A DNA stretch of 64,000 nt, from NCBI RefSeq assembly GCF_035917275.1, contig NZ_CP108508.1, forward strand, positions 2,294,001 to 2,358,000. The letters run 5' to 3'. The stretch's first letter is position 1, and each line of letters starts with the position of its first letter. This DNA is from Streptomyces sp. NBC_01237. GTDB taxonomy: Bacteria > Actinomycetota > Actinomycetes > Streptomycetales > Streptomycetaceae. Below are positions 42,337-50,604 of this stretch, piece after piece. Under the pieces are notes generated by a model that was not told the origin of the DNA, searched no databases, and worked only from the letters and a program-made list of their open reading frames with translations. Position numbers and translations under genes: made by a program.

Positions 42337-42383
42337 GGAAGGGGCGGGCGGCAGCAGGTTCTCCTGCGCCGCCCGCCCCTTCC
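42337..42383. terminator. Bidirectional hairpin between protease and small gene
   Basis: A 16-bp stem (42337-42352 with 42368-42383) continues, after one bulged base, into a 5-bp GCAGG/CCTGC stem with a TTCT loop. It serves the convergent gene ends on both sides. Confidence 0.8.
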
Positions 42384-42413
42384 CGTCGTACGGAGCCGCG
42401 GGGCCGTACCCGG

Positions 42414-42701
42414 TCAGGCCGTGTCGGCCGCACCGGCCCGGTCGGCCTCGGCCTGACCGGCCTGGTCGGCCTGTTCGGCCTGTTCGGCCTGATCGGGCTG
42501 ATCCGCGCGGAGACTCATCGGGCCGTAGATCTTGGTCGTGTCCTCGAAGAGCGTCACCTGCTCCGCTCCGCCCTCCACGAGCTCCTTCCAGAACTCACCG
42601 ATCCAGGACTCCGCATCGCCCTGGGTCGTGAACTCGTCCGGCTGAAGAGCCGGCTCCGTCTCCGTACCGTCGGACTTCTCGAACCGCCACGTCCACGCCA
42701 T
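42414..42701 (-). CDS. Small hypothetical protein with acidic low-complexity tail
   Basis: This 95-aa protein has a compact N-terminal part (AWTWRFEKSDGTETEPALQP, then DAESWIGEFWKELVEGG and VTLFED) and a C-terminal tail of Asp/Gln/Ala repeats (DQAEQAEQADQAGQ). It is conserved-looking but unnamed; I do not recognise a function. ATG 42701 has a strong AGGAGG 6 nt upstream, which decides the start against the longer ORF. Cytoplasmic, with no signal peptide. The tail's repeated codons may vary in length between strains. Confidence 0.8.
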   Translation of the reverse strand: MAWTWRFEKSDGTETEPALQPDEFTTQGDAESWIGEFWKELVEGGAEQVTLFEDTTKIYGPMSLRADQPDQAEQAEQADQAGQAEADRAGAADTA

Positions 42702-42779
42702 GTCCGCCTCCTGGGTCACGTTGCTGCCCGAAGCCTAGCCGGGCGCGCACCCGGCGCGGGGACGCGGGAGGATCAGGGC

Positions 42780-43982
42780 GTGGAACTGACTCTGCTCGGC
42801 ACCGGAGCCCCCGACGGGCTGCCCAAGCCCGACTGCCCCTGCGCCGCCTGCGCGAGCGCCCGCGGTCCGCGGGCGCGGGCCGCGACCTCCCTGTTGATCG
42901 ACGACGCGCTGCTGCTCGACCTCACCCCCGGGGCCGTGCTCGCGGCCGCCCGCGCGGGACATTCGCTGGGCGCGGTGCGCCAGGTGCTGCTGACCCATCC
43001 CCATGACGGGCCCGCCGTCGAGCTGCCCGCCGTGCTGCCGCCTGCCGGGCGGGTGCCGGACGGCCAGGTACTGACGCTGATCAGCGGGCACCGGGTGCGG
43101 GCGGTGCCGATGGACGCGCCGGGGACCGGTTACGAGGTGACGGCGCCGGAGGGCGAGCGGCTGCTGTACCTGCCGCCCGGCGCCGCGCCCGCAGGGCTCA
43201 CCGGGCGGGTGGCGGCGCCGTACGACATGGTGGTCGGCGATGTGATCGCACGGCCCGACGCGGTGGCCCGGCTGCGGGCCGTCGACGCGGTCGGCCCGAC
43301 CACCGAGGTGATCGCCGTCCATCTCGGCCATGACGCACCGCCCGGCGCCGCGCTGGACCGGCAGCTCGCGGCCGCCGGAGCACGCGCCGTGCCGGACGGG
43401 ACGACGCTGGTGGTGGGCGAGTACCACGCGGTGCCGGACGTGCCCCGGCGCACGCTGGTGACCGGCGGGGCACGGTCCGGGAAGTCGCTGGAGGCCGAGC
43501 AGCGTCTGGAGACCTTCCCCGAGGTGGTGTACGTGGCGACCGGCGGCCGCCGGGAGGGCGACGCCGAGTGGGCGGCGCGGGTGGGCCTGCACCGGGAGCG
43601 CCGGCCCTCCACCTGGCGCACCGAGGAGACCTGTGAGCTGGCGGGGCTGCTGACCCTGGACGGGCCGCCGCTGCTGATCGACTGCCTCTCGCTGTGGCTG
43701 ACGGACGCCATGGACCGGGTGGACGCCTGGGACGACGCGCGGTGGGCGGACGGGGGCGAGGAGGCGTTGCGGGAACGGGTCGCTGAGCTGGTCCACGCGG
43801 TGCGCGGGACACCGCGGAAGGTGGTGGCGGTGACCAACGAGGTGGGCTCGGGGGTCGTACCGGCGACGGCGGCCGGGCGGCGGTTCCGGGACGAGCTGGG
43901 GCGGTTGAACGCGGCGGTCGCGGCGGAGTGCGAGGAGGTTCTGCTGGCGGTGGCGGGGCAGGTGCTGGTGCTGCGGGGGTGA
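42780..43982 (+). CDS. cobU: CobU-type adenosylcobinamide kinase fused to an MBL-like domain
   Basis: This 400-aa protein has an N-terminal metallo-beta-lactamase-like half of the PhnP type (LLGTGAPDGLPKPDCPCAACA) and a C-terminal CobU/CobP domain from about residue 222, with P-loop GGARSGKS, the guanylyl-acceptor region ATGGRREGDAEWAARVGLHRERR and VTNEVGSGVVPAT. CobU makes adenosylcobinamide-phosphate and then the GDP derivative. The MBL half keeps only LLTHPHDGPA in place of the THxHxDH site, so it is probably not an active hydrolase. GTG 42780 has GGGAGG 8 nt upstream. cobT follows 108 bp later. Confidence 0.9.
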   Translation: MELTLLGTGAPDGLPKPDCPCAACASARGPRARAATSLLIDDALLLDLTPGAVLAAARAGHSLGAVRQVLLTHPHDGPAVELPAVLPPAGRVPDGQVLTLISGHRVRAVPMDAPGTGYEVTAPEGERLLYLPPGAAPAGLTGRVAAPYDMVVGDVIARPDAVARLRAVDAVGPTTEVIAVHLGHDAPPGAALDRQLAAAGARAVPDGTTLVVGEYHAVPDVPRRTLVTGGARSGKSLEAEQRLETFPEVVYVATGGRREGDAEWAARVGLHRERRPSTWRTEETCELAGLLTLDGPPLLIDCLSLWLTDAMDRVDAWDDARWADGGEEALRERVAELVHAVRGTPRKVVAVTNEVGSGVVPATAAGRRFRDELGRLNAAVAAECEEVLLAVAGQVLVLRG

Positions 43983-44090
43983 GCCCGCCTCCGGCGGCAC
44001 TTCTCGGGAGGGGGCACCGGTACTGTTCCCGGCAGGAGCCCGCCGCCGGGTTCCCGGCCCCCGACGTTACGACCCGCGAGGCAGACCTCC

Positions 44091-45218
44091 GTGAATCTGG
44101 ACGACTTCTCCGATCTGATCGAACGCCCCGACGGCGGCGTACGGCGCGACGCCGAGGAACGCCGGGAGCGGCTGACCGTTCCGCCGGGCGCCCTCGGCCG
44201 CCTCGACGAACTGGGCGAGTGGCTCTCCGCCGCCCAGCAGTCCGTGCCGGTCAAGCCGGTCGAACAGCCACGCGTGGTGCTCTTCGCCGGTGACCACGGG
44301 GTGGCGGAGCTGGGTGTCTCCGGCCGCCCGGCGGGGAGTACGTACGACCTCGTCCGGGCCGCGCTGGACGGCGCTAGTCCCGTATCGGTGCTGGCCCGCC
44401 GCTTCTCCGTGCCGCTGCGGATCGTCGACGCCGGTGTGGACTGCGACCCGGAGCTGCTGCCCGAGTCCGTCGTGCGGCACCGGGTGCGGCGTGGCAGCGG
44501 GCGCATCGACATCGAGGACGCGCTGACGGCGGAGGAGGCCGAGCGGGCGGTACGTCTCGGTATGGCGATCGCCGACGAGGAGGCCGACTCCGGGACCGAT
44601 CTGGTGGTGCTCGGCGATCTCAGTGTCGGCGGCACCACGGCCGCGGCCACCCTCATCGCCGCCCTGTGCGGCACGGACGCCTCGGTGGTGACGGGGCGCG
44701 GCGGCGCGGGCATCGACGATCTGGCCTGGATGCGCAAGTGCGCGGCGGTCCGGGACGCGCTGCGCCGGGCGCGGCCGGTCCTCGGCGACCAGTTGGAGCT
44801 GCTGGCCACGGTCGGCGGCGCGGATCTGGCGGCGATGACGGGTTTCCTGCTCCAGAGCGCGGTGCGCCGGATGCCGGTGATCCTGGACGGCGTCGTCTCG
44901 GCGGCCTGTGCGCTGGTGGCCCAGCGCGCGGCGTTCCGGGCCCCGGACTGGTGGCTGGCGGGACAGGTCAGCGGTGAGCCCGCGCAGACGAAGGCACTGG
45001 ACCGGATGGCGCTGACTCCGCTGCTCGACCACGGGATCACCGTGGGCGAGGGAACCGGAGCGCTGCTCTCCCTGCCGCTCGTCCGGGCCGCGGCGGCGCT
45101 GGCCGCCGAACTGCCCGAGCGCGCGCCGGACGAGGAGACGGACACGGACGACGCAGCGGAGGGGGCGGCGGACACCGGCTCCGGCACCGAGGGCGACGAC
45201 GTGAAGAGCGGCGTCTGA
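44091..45218 (+). CDS. cobT: Nicotinate-nucleotide-dimethylbenzimidazole phosphoribosyltransferase
   Basis: This 375-aa enzyme makes alpha-ribazole phosphate for the lower loop of cobalamin. Family motifs: PPGALGRLDELGEWL near the start, VLFAGDHGVAELGVS, DLVVLGDLSVGGTTAAAT and the C-terminal DHGITVGEGTGALLSLPLVRAAAAL with the catalytic Glu. A short acidic tail (DEETDTDDAAEGAADTG) extends the C-terminus. GTG 44091 has GAGG about 10 nt upstream. It lies in line with cobU; cobS is 3.4 kb further on. Confidence 0.94.
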   Translation: MNLDDFSDLIERPDGGVRRDAEERRERLTVPPGALGRLDELGEWLSAAQQSVPVKPVEQPRVVLFAGDHGVAELGVSGRPAGSTYDLVRAALDGASPVSVLARRFSVPLRIVDAGVDCDPELLPESVVRHRVRRGSGRIDIEDALTAEEAERAVRLGMAIADEEADSGTDLVVLGDLSVGGTTAAATLIAALCGTDASVVTGRGGAGIDDLAWMRKCAAVRDALRRARPVLGDQLELLATVGGADLAAMTGFLLQSAVRRMPVILDGVVSAACALVAQRAAFRAPDWWLAGQVSGEPAQTKALDRMALTPLLDHGITVGEGTGALLSLPLVRAAAALAAELPERAPDEETDTDDAAEGAADTGSGTEGDDVKSGV

Positions 45219-45309
45219 CCGGACCGGCCCTCCCGGGCCGCGGCCGGCCGGACACCGGCCGCAGCCCCCGCGCCACCATGAACCGCGACGCCCCATATGA
45301 TCGCGTTTC

Positions 45310-47118
45310 ATGGGAGAGGTCCGATCGGCCAGTGAGGAAGCCGGGCGCAGTACCGCCCGGTCCCGGCGCAGCGCGGCGTTCGCCATCTGGTATCTGCGCA
45401 TCGTCTCGTTCATCAACTTCCTGAGCGCCGTCTGGGTCAGCCTCGGCCAGGATCTGCGGCGCCACAACACCGAGAACTTCTTCACCCCCTATCTGCTCAC
45501 CGCGGGCTTCTCCTCCGGGGTGGTCGCGCTGTTCCTGGCCGTCACGATGCGGCGTCGCAAGCGGGCCGCCTGGATCGTCAACATGGTGGCGGGCGGGCTC
45601 CTGCTGCTCCTCCTGGCGCTCGCGTTCCTCTTCCCGGAGATCCGGCAGCACGCGCAGAACTGGGTCTCGCTGGCCCTCACCGCGGCGTTCGTCCTGGCCC
45701 TGCTGCTGGGCCGGCGGGAGTTCTACGCGAAGGGCGACCGCTCCAACCCGAAGCTGGCCGCCGCGGTGGCGGTCGGCGGGCTGCTGATCACCTCGCTGCT
45801 CGCCGCGGGGCTGGTGACGCTCACCAACACCGCGCACGACGAGTACCGCTCGACGTTCCTGGACCGCTGGCGCTACGGGGCGCTGCGGCTGATCTCCGTC
45901 GCCGCCGACGACTCGCGCTTCCCCGGCATCACCTCACCGGGCTGGGTCAACGTCGTCATCAACATCCTGTCCACGCTGCTGCTCATCGCCGTCGTGTACG
46001 CGGCGTTCCGCGCCCGCCGGGCCGTCGACGCGCTGACTCCCGAGGACGAGGCGAAGCTCCGCGCCCTCCTGGACGCGTACGGGGACCGGGACTCGCTCGG
46101 CTACTTCGCGCTGCGCCGCGAGAAGAGCGTCGTCTGGTCGCCGACCGGGAAGGCGGCCGTGGTCTACCGCGTGGTCGGCGGGGTGTCGCTCGCCTCCGGT
46201 GACCCGATCGGCGACCCGGAGGCCTGGCCGGGCGCGATCGTGCCGTGGCTCACCGAGGCACGGGAGCACGGCTGGATCCCGGCGGTGATGGGCGCGAGCG
46301 AGGAGGCGGGCACCGTCTACGCCCGGCACGGCCTCGACGCGCTGGAACTGGGCGACGAGGCGATCGTGGAGACCGCCGAGTTCACCCTCGACGGGCGGGC
46401 GATGCGCACCGTGCGCCAGGCGTACAACCGCGTCAGGCGGGCCGGGTACGAGGTGACCGTCCGGCGGCACGAGGACATCCCCGAGGACGAGATGGCCCAG
46501 TTGCTGCGGCGCGCGGACGACTGGCGCGACGGGGCCACCGAGCGCGGCTTCTCGATGGCGCTGGGGCGCCTGGGCGACCCGGCGGACGGACAGTGCGTGA
46601 TGCTGGAGTGCCGGGACGCCGCCCCTCGGGACCAGGACGGCCGGGACTCCCGGGACGGGCGGCCGGGCGAGCTGCGCGCCGTGCTGAGCTTCGTGCCGTG
46701 GGGCCCGCACGGTCTCTCGCTGGACCTGATGCGCCGCGACCGGGACGCGGAGAACGGCCTGATGGAGTTCATGGTCATCGAGCTGCTCCAGCGCTCCGAG
46801 GAGATCGGGATCACGCAGGTCTCTCTCAACTTCGCGATGTTCCGCTCCGTCTTCGAGAGGGGATCGCGCCTGGGTGCCGGACCGGTGCTGAGGCTGTGGC
46901 GCTCCCTGCTGAGCTTCTTCTCGCGCTGGTGGCAGATCGAGTCGCTCTACCGTGCCAACGCCAAGTACCGACCGATCTGGGAGCCCCGTTTCATGCTCTT
47001 CGAGAAGAGCGCCGATCTGCTGCGCATCGGCGTCGCGGCGGGCCGCGCCGAAGGGTTCCTGGAGGCTCCCGGGCTGCCCAAGTGGCTGCATCGCTCGCAG
47101 CTGGCCACCCGTAGATGA
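45310..47118 (+). CDS. MprF/LysX-like membrane protein (DUF2156 domain)
   Basis: This 602-aa protein has about six N-terminal membrane segments (residues 20-240) and a C-terminal DUF2156 domain (about 255-590), the catalytic part of MprF-type enzymes that add amino acids to phosphatidylglycerol: LGYFALRREKSVVWS, YRVVGGVSLASGDPIGD, GLSLDLMRRD and NFAMFRSVFERGS. There is no lysyl-tRNA synthetase domain. TATGAT lies 8 nt before ATG 45310, so the transcript may be leaderless. Its stop overlaps the next gene (ATGA). Lipid aminoacylation is inferred, not proven. Confidence 0.88.
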   Translation: MGEVRSASEEAGRSTARSRRSAAFAIWYLRIVSFINFLSAVWVSLGQDLRRHNTENFFTPYLLTAGFSSGVVALFLAVTMRRRKRAAWIVNMVAGGLLLLLLALAFLFPEIRQHAQNWVSLALTAAFVLALLLGRREFYAKGDRSNPKLAAAVAVGGLLITSLLAAGLVTLTNTAHDEYRSTFLDRWRYGALRLISVAADDSRFPGITSPGWVNVVINILSTLLLIAVVYAAFRARRAVDALTPEDEAKLRALLDAYGDRDSLGYFALRREKSVVWSPTGKAAVVYRVVGGVSLASGDPIGDPEAWPGAIVPWLTEAREHGWIPAVMGASEEAGTVYARHGLDALELGDEAIVETAEFTLDGRAMRTVRQAYNRVRRAGYEVTVRRHEDIPEDEMAQLLRRADDWRDGATERGFSMALGRLGDPADGQCVMLECRDAAPRDQDGRDSRDGRPGELRAVLSFVPWGPHGLSLDLMRRDRDAENGLMEFMVIELLQRSEEIGITQVSLNFAMFRSVFERGSRLGAGPVLRLWRSLLSFFSRWWQIESLYRANAKYRPIWEPRFMLFEKSADLLRIGVAAGRAEGFLEAPGLPKWLHRSQLATRR

Positions 47119-47837
47119 TCCGCGGGGGCGCCCTGCGCGCCGCGGCCCGACGGGAGTGGGGGCCGCTGCTGGGGACCGTACGGCGGGCGCTCGCCGCGCG
47201 TGGTGCGCGGGCCGTGCCGATGACGCTGGCGGCGGTGCTCCTGACGGCGCTGATACAGGTGGTGCAGAACCAGTCCTGGGGCTTTCGGACCGTGCAGAAC
47301 CTCGGCGCGGTGCAGGCCGAGGACCCGTTGTGGCTCGCTCTGCTGCGTACCCCGCTCTCGCTGTTCGTCCCCGCCCTCGATCTGCCGGTGTGGGGTGCGC
47401 TGGCGCAGTTGCTGCTGGTGTTCGGCGTCGCCGAGATCTGTCTGGGACGCCGGCGCACGCTCGGCATCGCCTATCTGGCGACGCTGGCCGGGACGCTGTA
47501 CGCACGGGTCGGCATCGCGGTCGGCCCGGCCGGTTTCCTCGGGCTGCCGGCCTCCGACGCACAGGTCGTGGACACGGGGCCGTCGGCGGCGGTGGTGGGG
47601 CTCGCGGTGTACGTCTGCCATGCCTGCCGGGCCTGGTTCACCGGAGCGCTGGTGATCGTGGCGATGGTGGTGGAGATCGTCTTCAAGGACAACCTGGCGG
47701 GCAAGGAGCATCTGGCCGCGATCGTCGTCGTGCTGGCGCTGTGCGCGGTGGTGGAGGTACGCGCACGGCGGCGCGGTCAGGGCTCGCGGCCGGGCGGCAG
47801 CGGCACCCGGTCCGGCGCCCCGCCGATGAGGTCCTGA
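47115..47837 (+). CDS. Rhomboid-like polytopic membrane protein
   Basis: This 240-aa protein has about six hydrophobic segments and fits the actinobacterial 'rhomboid-like' family, which keeps the fold. The usual GxSx motif is not clear: GPSAAVVGLAVYV may be the equivalent (Ser near residue 156), and HLAAIVVVL supplies a possible His. Proteolytic activity is therefore doubtful. ATG 47115 overlaps the MprF-like stop, so the two are coupled and probably act in the same membrane process. Its 3' end overlaps a convergent gene by 61 bp. Confidence 0.8.
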   Translation: MIRGGALRAAARREWGPLLGTVRRALAARGARAVPMTLAAVLLTALIQVVQNQSWGFRTVQNLGAVQAEDPLWLALLRTPLSLFVPALDLPVWGALAQLLLVFGVAEICLGRRRTLGIAYLATLAGTLYARVGIAVGPAGFLGLPASDAQVVDTGPSAAVVGLAVYVCHACRAWFTGALVIVAMVVEIVFKDNLAGKEHLAAIVVVLALCAVVEVRARRRGQGSRPGGSGTRSGAPPMRS

Positions 47838-48541
47838 AATCTGCGGCGGGGACCCGCCCATCGCACATCGTGGTGGTACGCGCGCAGCACCGACCGGGCA
47901 CGGGCGCGGTGCCTGTGCCGGTAGAACCGCTTCGCCCACGGCGAGGTCGGCCGGGCCAGCCGGATCGCGCCGGTCAGCGCGACGAACGGGACGAGGGTGC
48001 CGACCACCGCCATCCGCGCCTTGCCCTTGAACAGGGCGATGAGCACGAAGCAGAAGTTGATCGCGAAGGACGTGATGACGCTCAGCCTGCTCTGCTGTTC
48101 CGAGCCGCTCACGTCGTTCACCCCCAGCGGCGAGAAGCCCGCCAGGACCAGCAGGACGAGCGAGGCGGTGAGGACGACGACCTCCACGCTCTGGCGCCCC
48201 TGCTCGGTCCAGTACACGTCGTTCAGGTGGAGGATCAGCGCGAACTCGTCCAGCACGAGCCCCGCCCCGATCCCGAAGATCACCGCACAGGTCCCCGCGG
48301 CGGCCCCGTGCCGCCCGCTCGCGACCGCGCCGAAGCCGCCGACCACGGTCAGCACGACGCCGGGCACCACGTGGTGGACGTGTACCCCGCCCGGGGCGAT
48401 GTTGCGGAACGGGCCCTTCCCGGCCCGGATCAGCCGGGTGATGGTGCGGGTGACGGCGAAGGTCAGCACAAAGGCGCTCAGCGCCAGGAGCAGCGGGAGC
48501 TTGCCCGGCTCGGTGATGTTCGTGTGCCACCAGTGACCCAT
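47777..48541 (-). CDS. Polytopic integral membrane protein, function unknown
   Basis: This 254-aa protein has about six hydrophobic segments and a basic, arginine/histidine-rich C-terminus (KRFYRHRHRARARSVLRAYHHD). A histidine-rich loop VHVHHVVPGVV and an acidic DEFALILHLNDVYWTEQGR lie between helices, which could bind metal. I do not recognise a named family. ATG 48541 has GGAGTAGG upstream. The 61-bp overlap with the rhomboid-like gene at the 3' ends is unusually long for this window. Confidence 0.8.
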   Translation of the reverse strand: MGHWWHTNITEPGKLPLLLALSAFVLTFAVTRTITRLIRAGKGPFRNIAPGGVHVHHVVPGVVLTVVGGFGAVASGRHGAAAGTCAVIFGIGAGLVLDEFALILHLNDVYWTEQGRQSVEVVVLTASLVLLVLAGFSPLGVNDVSGSEQQSRLSVITSFAINFCFVLIALFKGKARMAVVGTLVPFVALTGAIRLARPTSPWAKRFYRHRHRARARSVLRAYHHDVRWAGPRRRFQDLIGGAPDRVPLPPGREP

Positions 48542-48629
48542 GCCACCTACTCCCGATAAGTCACGTTGCGCAGGCTTTGATGTGTTTTGCCCAATCTATC
48601 GGCGGGATGAACCGGCTAGCCTGCCCGCG

Positions 48630-49412
48630 GTGACCTCCCTGAACAGCCACGGCATACGTTTCGCTTTCGGCACCCTGACCGCGCTCCCCGTCCGCGTCAC
48701 CCGCTGGGACCGCGAGAGCGCGCGTGCCGGAATGCTCTGCGCCCCGCTCGCCGGCCTCGTCGTGGGCCTGTTCGCCGCCGCGCTCGGGTCCCTGTTGCTG
48801 CTGTTCGGGTCGGGGCCGCTGCTCGCGGCGGTCGCCTCCGTCGCGGTGCCCGCCGCCCTCACCCGGGGCCTGCATCTGGACGGCCTGGCGGACACCGCCG
48901 ACGGACTCGGCAGCGCGAAACCGGCGGAAGCCGCGCTGCGGATCATGAAGCAGTCGGACATTGGTCCGTTCGGTGTCATCGCGCTGCTCCTGGTCCTGCT
49001 GGCCCAGGTCGCGGTCCTCTTCCAGCTCTACGGGCAGGGCTGGGCGCACGGGGCGCTGGGCGCGGCCGTCGCCGCCGTCGCCGCCCGCCTCGCGCTCACG
49101 CTGGCGTCCCGTCAGGGGGTCCCGGCGGCCCGCCCGGAGGGCCTGGGCGCGGTGGTCGCCTCCACCGTTCCGGCCCGGGGCGCGCTGGCGGCCGGGGCCG
49201 TCACGGTGGCGGGCTGCGCGGCGGCGGGGGCGCTCCTGGGCCCGTACGGGGCCCTGCACCACGCGCTCGCCGTGCTGGGCGCCCTCGTCGCCGCCGAGTT
49301 GCTGCTGCGGCACTGCGTAAGGCGCTTCGGCGGGGTGACCGGGGATGTGTTCGGCGCGCTGACGGAGACGGCGGCGACGGCGGCGCTGGTGGTCCTGGCG
49401 CTGGGGCCCTGA
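48630..49412 (+). CDS. cobS: Adenosylcobinamide-GDP ribazoletransferase
   Basis: This 260-aa membrane enzyme joins adenosylcobinamide-GDP to alpha-ribazole to finish cobalamin. Motifs: IRFAFGTLTALPVRV at the start, GLHLDGLADTADGLGSAKPAEAALRIMKQSDIGPFGV (metal-binding Asp residues) and FGGVTGDVFGALTETAATAAL. Several hydrophobic segments match CobS. GTG 48630 has no ribosome site; TAGCCT lies 7 nt before it, as in leaderless genes. It is separated from cobU and cobT by three other genes. Confidence 0.94.
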   Translation: MTSLNSHGIRFAFGTLTALPVRVTRWDRESARAGMLCAPLAGLVVGLFAAALGSLLLLFGSGPLLAAVASVAVPAALTRGLHLDGLADTADGLGSAKPAEAALRIMKQSDIGPFGVIALLLVLLAQVAVLFQLYGQGWAHGALGAAVAAVAARLALTLASRQGVPAARPEGLGAVVASTVPARGALAAGAVTVAGCAAAGALLGPYGALHHALAVLGALVAAELLLRHCVRRFGGVTGDVFGALTETAATAALVVLALGP

Positions 49413-49437
49413 GCCGGGTCCTGCTCGCGCTCCCGCC

Positions 49438-50292
49438 TCAGCACGCCTTCCGCCAGACCCCCAGTTCGTACTTCTTGAGCAGCGAGCTCAGCCCCAGCCG
49501 CCGGGAGTCGGCGCAGAAGCGTGCCACCGGCAGCTCGTACTCGACATGGAAGACGGCCTTGTCCGCCTCGATGAACGGGCTGAGTTCGGCGCATTCGCCG
49601 TACTGGGCGCACTGTTCGTTGACCGCGAAGTCGAAGTCCGCCACCAGCTGCGGGATCTGGTCCAGGTCGTTCTTCAGGCCCACGGCGAGCCCGTGGCGGT
49701 GGGCGACGCGGGCGATCAGCCGGTTGTAGCGCAGCTGGTCGTCGGCGGTGAGCGGGAAACCGGTGCGGTTGCGGTAGCCGTCCATGTTGTCCGGCTCGAC
49801 GGCGTCGTAGCCCTTCTTCGCGCACATGGCGATCCGGGCCTCCATCAGCGGCTCCAGGACGTCGACGGCGCGGATGTCGAGCCAGCGCTCGCCCTCCCAG
49901 CCGTTGCCACGGCCGAGCACGGACGCCGGGAACTTCCCGGCGTCCGGGCGGAAGTCCTCCCAGGCGCCGGTGGAGAGGTAGCAGATGACCTTGCGGCCCC
50001 TGTCGTGCAGATCGGCCACCGCGGCGGCATCGTGGTCGAAGCCGTCGATGTCGTACACCGGGACGTCGACCGTGGGGTCGAGCCGGCCGGAGAGCTGCCA
50101 CTGCCAGTCCAGGCCCGGTTCGGGGCGCCAGCGGGAGCCGGCGTGCGGCCCGGAGGAATCGGCGTGCGGCTGTCCGGGGTCGGATTCCGGCCGCCCCGAG
50201 GCGCAGCCGGACAACAGGACCAACAGAATCAGTACGGTGACGGGGACCGGCGACCATCGCCCCGTACCGACCGTCGCACCGCCGCCTCGCAC
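49438..50292 (-). CDS. GH114-type glycosidase lipoprotein
   Basis: This 284-aa exported protein has a signal peptide with lipobox LLSGC and a domain of the endo-alpha-1,4-polygalactosaminidase family GH114: WQWQLSGRLDPTVDVPVYDIDGFDH, RKVICYLSTGAWEDFRPD, GYDAVEPDNMDGY and FAVNEQCAQYGEC. The acidic residues in DIDGFD and EPDNMD are likely catalytic. The substrate could be a galactosamine-containing exopolymer. Four or more Cys suggest disulfides. It is divergent from pepA. Confidence 0.9.
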   Translation of the reverse strand: MRGGGATVGTGRWSPVPVTVLILLVLLSGCASGRPESDPGQPHADSSGPHAGSRWRPEPGLDWQWQLSGRLDPTVDVPVYDIDGFDHDAAAVADLHDRGRKVICYLSTGAWEDFRPDAGKFPASVLGRGNGWEGERWLDIRAVDVLEPLMEARIAMCAKKGYDAVEPDNMDGYRNRTGFPLTADDQLRYNRLIARVAHRHGLAVGLKNDLDQIPQLVADFDFAVNEQCAQYGECAELSPFIEADKAVFHVEYELPVARFCADSRRLGLSSLLKKYELGVWRKAC

Positions 50293-50604
50293 CGCTCCCC
50301 CGCTCCCCGCTCCTTGCCCGTCCGGCGTTCCACCGGGAGCAACGACCCTACTGCCGGACCGGATCTCCCCGGGACCCAGCCCGTCCGAAGGGGCCCCGCA
50401 CGACCGGGCGGCACCGGGAACGGACCGCCCGTGACCGGCAGCAGGACCGCCCCCGCGCCGGGAACGGCCCGCCGCCGTGATCCAACAGGAAAGGCGCGCG
50501 TAGGCTCATTCCCGGCACATTGCGGCGGCGTCTACGATGCGCCGGGCACGGTCGGCCCACCCCTCGACCGACTCAGAACTCAACGGAAGCGAGATTTCAC
50601 CACC
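50293..50604. other. Divergent gap between GH114 and pepA
   Basis: This 312-bp gap has no convincing ORF. Two -10-like words precede pepA, TAGGCT (50501-50506) and TACGAT (50533-50538), without clear -35 boxes. I see no riboswitch or operator. Confidence 0.5.

Noticed and set aside
42720..44090. Cobalamin riboswitch before the cob genes
   Set aside because: I looked for the B12-box core (GCCACTG) upstream of cobU, cobT and cobS and did not see it.
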